Source: Candidatus Bandiella numerosa
GTDB taxonomy: Bacteria; Pseudomonadota; Alphaproteobacteria; Rickettsiales; Midichloriaceae
Length of the DNA: 18,242 nt
Assembly (NCBI RefSeq): GCF_021811875.1
Contig: NZ_JAJBJD010000003.1
Coordinates: 1-18,242 of the forward strand
Direction: 5' to 3'
Shown: positions 14,471 through 18,242 of the stretch, one piece after another
Layout: each line of letters starts with the position of its first letter
Numbering within the stretch: position 1 is the stretch's first letter
The notes under the pieces: generated by a model
What the model saw: only the letters and a program-made list of their open reading frames with translations
Database searches by the model: none
What the model was told of the DNA's origin: nothing
Position numbers and translations under genes: made by a program

Positions 14471-15517
14471 TTAATGATTATAATTCTTCCCAAAACTATT
14501 TATAATTGCTTCTCCTAAAAATTCTGGAATTAACGGCACGACTGCATTGCCTAACACCATAAGACGCTGCCTACGACTTCCGCTCTCCGTCCAGCTACTT
14601 GGAAAGCCCATAAGCCATTCTACCCAATCAGGATTTAGACGCCCCTCTTTTAGTCTAGCTATTGATTCCGGTTCTGCTCCCCATTGTTCAAGTCCTCGTG
14701 TGCGATAGTACAAGCTAATCTGCTCTTGCTTACATATTGTGCTAATTTCTTCAGATCCCCAGTATCCTTGTAGTCTCGGGCAGTTGGGGTCGGAAAGAAT
14801 CTTACATGTCTTGCTAATCCCAGACTCCCCGATGTTCCATTCTTGGTGTGCTTCCGAATACTTCCGCTCGAAGTCATCTTGTAGATATCGTCCTTGCCGA
14901 TTATATCTCCCACAGTCGCATCGCTTGCAGTCGGCGTCGGTAGCATTTTTACAACTGTCTCCAAATGTGGACTCTGTCTCATCCTTTCCGATGGACAATC
15001 CGACTTTGCCGATGCAAGTGGGGTAGGCCATAATCCAGATTCTATCCCGTCTGTGAGGCGCACCAAAGGCGGAAGCTGGTATGCAATGCCATTCTGCATC
15101 ATACCCGATCTCCCATAAATCTTGCAGGACTGCGACAAGTCCTTTACTACGAAGGTTAGCCACGTTTTCGATAATTGCATATCTTGGTTTGAGCTCATTA
15201 ATTAACCTCTTAAATTCTTTCCAAAGCCCAGATCTTGAACCATTAATTCCAAGTTGTTTTCCTGCGCAAGAAATATCCTGACAAGGAAAACCTCCTGCAA
15301 TAATGTCAATTTGCTTTAGCGTTTTAAAATCGTCTTTAGTTAACTTTGATATATCTGGAAATATCGGAATATCACGCCAATGTGTTTTTAGTATTTTTTG
15401 ACAAAAAGAGTCCTTTTCACAAAAAGCCACTGTTTGCATTCCTGCTTTTTCCAGCCCTAGAGAAAATCCGCCTATCCCAGAAAAGACATCAAATACCGAT
15501 AATGATTTTTTAAGCAT
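14471..15517 (-). CDS. DNA cytosine-5 methyltransferase
   Basis: A 348-residue enzyme from the ATG at 15517, preferred because an AGGAAAG site precedes it. The longer start at 15547 lies inside the ssb tail. Conserved blocks appear in order: motif I FDVFSGIGGFSLGLEKAG for AdoMet; motif IV GGFPCQDIS with the catalytic Cys (residue 79 from this start); motif VI ENV; motif VIII with GAPHRRDRIWIMAY; then a variable target-recognition region; and a closing NPDWVEWLMGFP and VLGNAVVP (motif X). It is complete and probably active. No restriction partner is present. It shares the operon with ssb and the replication gene. The stretch 14659-15198 also reads through in a second frame with phage-like motifs. 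Confidence 0.94.
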   Translation of the reverse strand: MLKKSLSVFDVFSGIGGFSLGLEKAGMQTVAFCEKDSFCQKILKTHWRDIPIFPDISKLTKDDFKTLKQIDIIAGGFPCQDISCAGKQLGINGSRSGLWKEFKRLINELKPRYAIIENVANLRSKGLVAVLQDLWEIGYDAEWHCIPASAFGAPHRRDRIWIMAYPTCIGKVGLSIGKDETESTFGDSCKNATDADCKRCDCGRYNRQGRYLQDDFERKYSEAHQEWNIGESGISKTCKILSDPNCPRLQGYWGSEEISTICKQEQISLYYRTRGLEQWGAEPESIARLKEGRLNPDWVEWLMGFPSSWTESGSRRQRLMVLGNAVVPLIPEFLGEAIINSFGKNYNH

Positions 15518-15524
15518 CTCTTTC

Positions 15525-15971
15525 CTAACTAAATGGTATTTCGTCATCGTATATTTCTGCCTCTGGTATAACTGCTTTTGTACCGCTTTCTATCTTGTAC
15601 CTGCCGTTACTTTGCTCTGTTGTATCCGTCTTTTCTTTTGGATACGTTAGAATATTAAACTCAGTTACTAGTACTTCAATGTTTGCCTCAGCTGTTCCGC
15701 TACTAGTCGTATAAGCTTTAGCCTTAGGTATTCCTCTGACAAACAAACCCATCTTGTCTTTGACGTACAGCTTAATAAGTTTGGACATCGTTTCGGAATT
15801 GGATTTACACTCAAACCAACTAGTATCTTGCTTTTCTTCTCCATTCTTATCTTTGTACTTCCTGTTCACACAAAGCTTAAACACTACCCAATTCGGATAA
15901 TCTCGTTCATTCGGGCATCTTGCATCTTGGTACACGTAGCCTATCAGCTGGATCTCTGCGCTATTTCTCAT
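15525..15971 (-). CDS. ssb: Single-stranded DNA-binding protein
   Basis: A 148-residue SSB from the ATG at 15971, which has an AGAGG site and gives the typical start MRNSAEIQLIGYV. An upstream ATG at 16004 would add 11 residues. The OB fold spans about 1-105 (IQLIGYVYQDAR, VVFKLCVNRKYK, TSWFECKSNSET, VKDKMGLFVRGIPK, ANIEVLVTEFNIL). A disordered linker leads to the acidic tip DDEIPFS, close to the classic DDDIPF that recruits replication and repair partners. One residue after the F is unusual but tolerable. It overlaps the upstream 53-aa gene by 11 bases. It probably serves replication of this element alongside the DnaA-domain protein. Confidence 0.93.
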   Translation of the reverse strand: MRNSAEIQLIGYVYQDARCPNERDYPNWVVFKLCVNRKYKDKNGEEKQDTSWFECKSNSETMSKLIKLYVKDKMGLFVRGIPKAKAYTTSSGTAEANIEVLVTEFNILTYPKEKTDTTEQSNGRYKIESGTKAVIPEAEIYDDEIPFS

Positions 15972-16122
15972 TTTTACTAGCCTCTTCTTTATGAGTTTGA
16001 TCAAATTGCTCGATTAGCCTATCGACAGTAGTTAATAGGACTTCAGCAAACTCATCCCTAGTCATACTCTTGAGAGTTTCTTCCATTTTATTTAGGGATT
16101 CATCCTCATATACTGTGTCCAT
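15961..16122 (-). CDS. 53-aa acidic helical protein in the replication operon
   Basis: A short frame from an ATG one base after the preceding stop, beginning MDTVYEDESLNKMEETLKSM and ending EEASKNEK. It is acidic and helix-prone, with an EFAEVLLTTVDRLIEQF amphipathic stretch. Its last codons overlap the ssb start by 11 bases. Tight packing on both sides makes it a likely real gene. Function unknown. Confidence 0.65.
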   Translation of the reverse strand: MDTVYEDESLNKMEETLKSMTRDEFAEVLLTTVDRLIEQFDQTHKEEASKNEK

Positions 16123-16123
16123 A

Positions 16124-16456
16124 CTACTTATCCATTAAATTGTTTGAAGCTACAAATTGCTCTAATCTAATGCTTAAATGATTTAGCTTTTCTAGCTTCC
16201 TAGGAAGATCTTCTTGTAAATTTTTTAAACTTCTTTTGACTATTAATTGCTGATGTTTTACAAAAGAGTGTGCGTTTAGTGCATTAGAAACAAAATTATT
16301 GATTAATTCTTCTATCTCCCTTTCTGCTGATCGCAATATTATTTTAGCACCTTCAATTTCATCTAACGTTTCTATTGTTAAAAGAATATAATTCAGTTTA
16401 TATATTTGCTCTTTACTCAAATTCTTAGTTGTTTTTCTTTCTTGTGTTTCGCTCAT
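16124..16456 (-). CDS. Unknown 110-aa helical protein
   Basis: No family is recognised. The protein is almost entirely helical by composition, with leucine/isoleucine heptads across LNYILLTIETLDEIEGAKII and LPRKLEKLNHLSIRLEQFV, suggesting an antiparallel helical bundle or coiled-coil oligomer. Its ATG shares one base with the stop of the replication gene (TAATG arrangement), and the next gene begins one base after its stop, so translation along this stretch is strongly coupled. A replication accessory role is suggested only by position. Confidence 0.65.
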   Translation of the reverse strand: MSETQERKTTKNLSKEQIYKLNYILLTIETLDEIEGAKIILRSAEREIEELINNFVSNALNAHSFVKHQQLIVKRSLKNLQEDLPRKLEKLNHLSIRLEQFVASNNLMDK

Positions 16457-17928
16457 TAAAACCCTCCATTTGGTTTATAAATTATTGGTCTCTGGTTATT
16501 GTTTTCATAATGCAATTCCAGAGTTACTTTTTGCTTTTTGACTACACTCTCAATCGCTGTTTCAAACCTACTGTAAACGCTATCAACATAAAAAGTTGAA
16601 CCTGTTAGGATGATTCTGTTGTTTGGCACATCTTCACTAACTCTTAGTTTATCAAACCAAGCGTTGAGAATATGATCACCCGTTTTGTCTGGAAAATACT
16701 TGAGTAGCTCATTTTTGAATCGATCCCATTTTAGGCAATTTGATCGAGCTTGCATAACCTTGCTAACCTCTTCTATCGGAGTGGGTTTTTCTGTAGCTGA
16801 GGTATTTACCATTTTTATCTCAGAACCATACGTCATATGAACGCAAGTTTTTAGCATTTGTTTGTCATGTTCAGAGAAGATAAATTTAGCTCGTATACTG
16901 ATTCCTAGCTTGTTTGGCTCAAGTTCCGTAAAGGTACAATTCTCCATGATTTCCTCACTGGTTTTGCTATCAAACACCTTGAAGATCTCCGCCTTCAACT
17001 GCGTTATTTGGTCTATTCTCCCTGTATTCACACTGCCCTCCTCGCTAGATATGCTTGCAGTCTCTTCCACTAAAATCCGTGATTTCAGTTGTACGATTTT
17101 TTCGTACGGTTGCTCTTCAAGCTGGTCACAATTGACCACCTTGCTTGCCACAACACGGATTTCTTCTGCTTGGTAAACCTTGGCTAGCTCCGCAAGAGAG
17201 CTAATAGCCAAGGTTGGAACTTCGATAATTGGTTCTTGCGGCGCTGGTTCAGGTTTTGTGTTTGAGATTTGTACGATTTTGCAAGGTTGAATTTTTCCCT
17301 CACGCGCGCACGCTAAAGGAGTATCAACTTCAATAGGAGTACTAGAGAAAAAAGAAGAAGAATAAGCTTTAGCTTCTTCTTCTTTTTTCTTACCGTTATT
17401 GGGTATTACATATATGTTGTCCAATTTTTGTTGGAGAGGGGGGCACGAATTTTTGCATAGCTCTACTTGGTTTTGAGGAGTAGTTACCACCTTTTTTTCT
17501 AGACCAATTTCACTATAGAAATGAGGCGTGTCTTTCCATACTAAAAGATACATATTATTGTTAAATCTTTTACCGTGATAATATTCAGTTCTAAAATCTC
17601 TAGTAAGTAACCCTAACTTTTCTAATAAGACCAATTTTCTTCTGATTAACTCAGTAGTACATTTATGCTTATTAGCTAAATACTCATAACCTATCTGCCA
17701 CCCATAGCCGCTTAGCTTTGACGAGTAGACTATATTACCTTGGATATTTGTTTTCTTAGGCTTATACCAAGACCTAGCTTCTGTGTAGATATCGATAGCC
17801 AGATAATCTGGTTTGCCACTCTCAGTAAGAATGATATTGTACAAAGCCTCTATTCTGATATTCCCTTCTTCCTTTAAGAGGTTCTTTTTATTATTGGCTT
17901 TTTTATTGAGTTTAGATTGGGCTTTCAT
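16456..17928 (-). CDS. DnaA-domain plasmid-type replication protein
   Basis: A 490-residue protein. Residues 25-135 look like the winged-helix DNA-binding domain of replication initiators (WQIGYEYLANKH, then CTTELIRRKLVLLEKLGLLTR, and NMYLLVWKD). Residues 140-300 are a low-complexity linker with K/E-, S- and P-rich patches. Two C-terminal modules resemble DnaA N-terminal domains: about 305-375 and, more clearly, 398-473, with LKWDRFKNELLKYF, ILNAWFDKLRV and ILTGSTFYVDSVYSRF. DnaA-N-bearing initiators are characteristic of rickettsial plasmids, which supports plasmid-style replication. That is inferred from family knowledge. The linker contains a perfect 17-bp inverted repeat and two copies of a short word shared with the BRO gene. 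It overlaps the upstream kinase gene by four bases. Confidence 0.75.
   Translation of the reverse strand: MKAQSKLNKKANNKKNLLKEEGNIRIEALYNIILTESGKPDYLAIDIYTEARSWYKPKKTNIQGNIVYSSKLSGYGWQIGYEYLANKHKCTTELIRRKLVLLEKLGLLTRDFRTEYYHGKRFNNNMYLLVWKDTPHFYSEIGLEKKVVTTPQNQVELCKNSCPPLQQKLDNIYVIPNNGKKKEEEAKAYSSSFFSSTPIEVDTPLACAREGKIQPCKIVQISNTKPEPAPQEPIIEVPTLAISSLAELAKVYQAEEIRVVASKVVNCDQLEEQPYEKIVQLKSRILVEETASISSEEGSVNTGRIDQITQLKAEIFKVFDSKTSEEIMENCTFTELEPNKLGISIRAKFIFSEHDKQMLKTCVHMTYGSEIKMVNTSATEKPTPIEEVSKVMQARSNCLKWDRFKNELLKYFPDKTGDHILNAWFDKLRVSEDVPNNRIILTGSTFYVDSVYSRFETAIESVVKKQKVTLELHYENNNQRPIIYKPNGGF
17091..17107. repeat. Intragenic palindrome in the replication gene
   Basis: GTACGATTTTTTCGTAC, identical to the copy inside the BRO gene. 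Together with the eight preceding bases, 23 of 25 positions match. A 12-base partial copy, TTGTACGATTTT, lies at 17269-17280 in the same gene. Confidence 0.7.
17346..17390. repeat. Perfect 17-bp inverted repeat inside the replication gene
   Basis: AGAAAAAAGAAGAAGAA (17346-17362) and TTCTTCTTCTTTTTTCT (17374-17390) are exact reverse complements around an 11-base centre. Each arm is all purine or all pyrimidine. In the protein it encodes a K/E-rich then S/F-rich linker (KKKEEEAKAYSSSFFSS). Confidence 0.85.
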
Positions 17929-18242
17929 GCAACCCCTCTTAATCTTGGTAACAACACTATCTTTTGTTTTTTTATTTGATTTGGAGTGCTTAATACAAAA
18001 ACCTCTTTGTAATCTTTTCCCTTTCTTAACTCATAGAAAGATTGACTCAACTGCTCTTTTTGTCTAAAAATATAATCACTACATCCGCCCCTATCGGAAC
18101 GTTTAGAATTGCGCCCTAAAGAAACATCTAACTCTATATCAAATACAATGGCTATTGTCGGTATATGATATTTACAAGCCATTTTTAGATAACCTTGTCT
18201 ATCTTCCAATCTCGTGTTTGTGGCATCAATTACTGATAGTTT
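17925..18242 (-). CDS. Polynucleotide-kinase-like P-loop protein, 5' end off window
   Basis: The minus strand is open from the right edge to a stop at 17925, giving 105 C-terminal residues. The fragment reads like the distal half of Pnkp/AAA_33-type kinases: SVIDATNTRLEDRQ, IPTIAIVFDIELDVSLGRN, the lid arginines SKRSDRG, and a YIFRQKEQLSQSF helix. The Walker A is beyond the window. Such kinases phosphorylate 5'-OH ends of RNA or DNA in repair, and phages use them to undo host tRNA cleavage or rebuild ends. The product could also be another zeta-toxin-like small kinase. Its stop overlaps the replication-gene start in an ATGA, so it belongs to the same operon. Confidence 0.72.
   Translation of the reverse strand, partial: KLSVIDATNTRLEDRQGYLKMACKYHIPTIAIVFDIELDVSLGRNSKRSDRGGCSDYIFRQKEQLSQSFYELRKGKDYKEVFVLSTPNQIKKQKIVLLPRLRGVA

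Noticed and set aside
17305..17319. CACGCGCGCACGC alternating tract, possible Z-DNA
   Set aside because: It is short, lies within the replication gene encoding an ordinary ACARE segment, and has no repeat or partner.

Overview
This is an AT-rich window (GC about one third by eye, not computed) from a phage-like or phage-plasmid-like element of an intracellular alphaproteobacterium. Rickettsiales is the most likely host group. That assignment is inference. It rests on the base composition, a DnaA-domain plasmid-type replication protein, a TolA-C-like domain of alphaproteobacterial style, and eukaryote-facing cargo such as a leucine-rich-repeat protein. No tRNA, rRNA or CRISPR array was seen.

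Layout. Positions 1-2149 (minus) hold most of a phage portal gene that runs off the left edge. Positions 2150-5838 are a cargo block wedged between portal and large terminase. It carries a plus-strand operon (Gly/Ser-rich LRR protein, DUF805 membrane protein, TolA-C-like lipoprotein), a minus-strand serine resolvase with a repeat-rich upstream region, and a plus-strand VapBC toxin-antitoxin pair. Positions 5839-8694 (minus) form a compact operon: ParA, its ribbon-helix-helix partner, a 57-aa protein, a WGR-domain protein and the large terminase. Positions 8872-11426 (minus) hold a BRO-family protein, a probable small terminase, and a ParB-domain/DNA-methyltransferase fusion that overlaps it. 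Positions 11641-12654 (plus) are a second, paralogous ParA/RHH cassette with its own promoter, palindromic operators and a downstream hairpin. Positions 12716-13315 are a moron-like unit: an unknown 137-aa gene between two related terminator-like hairpins. Positions 13394-18242 (minus) are an early/replication operon with overlapping or near-abutting genes. In transcription order these are a polynucleotide-kinase-like P-loop protein (partial), a DnaA-domain replication protein, a helical protein, a 53-aa protein, SSB, a cytosine-5 methyltransferase, a DUF2829 (Tad2-like) protein, a small membrane protein, a lysine-rich protein and a coiled-coil protein.

How it fits together. Terminases and portal mean DNA packaging. 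The DnaA-domain replication protein plus SSB suggest self-directed replication, and two ParA/RHH cassettes plus VapBC suggest stable extrachromosomal maintenance. Two different DNA methyltransferases and the Tad2-like protein suggest evasion of host defences. The LRR and envelope proteins look like lysogenic-conversion cargo. The strongest unusual signals are: two complete partition-type cassettes on one phage-like element; a methyltransferase gene whose second reading frame carries another phage-like motif set; a palindromic word (GTACGATTTT) recurring inside unrelated genes; a perfect 17-bp inverted repeat inside the replication gene; and the cargo block splitting the packaging module.
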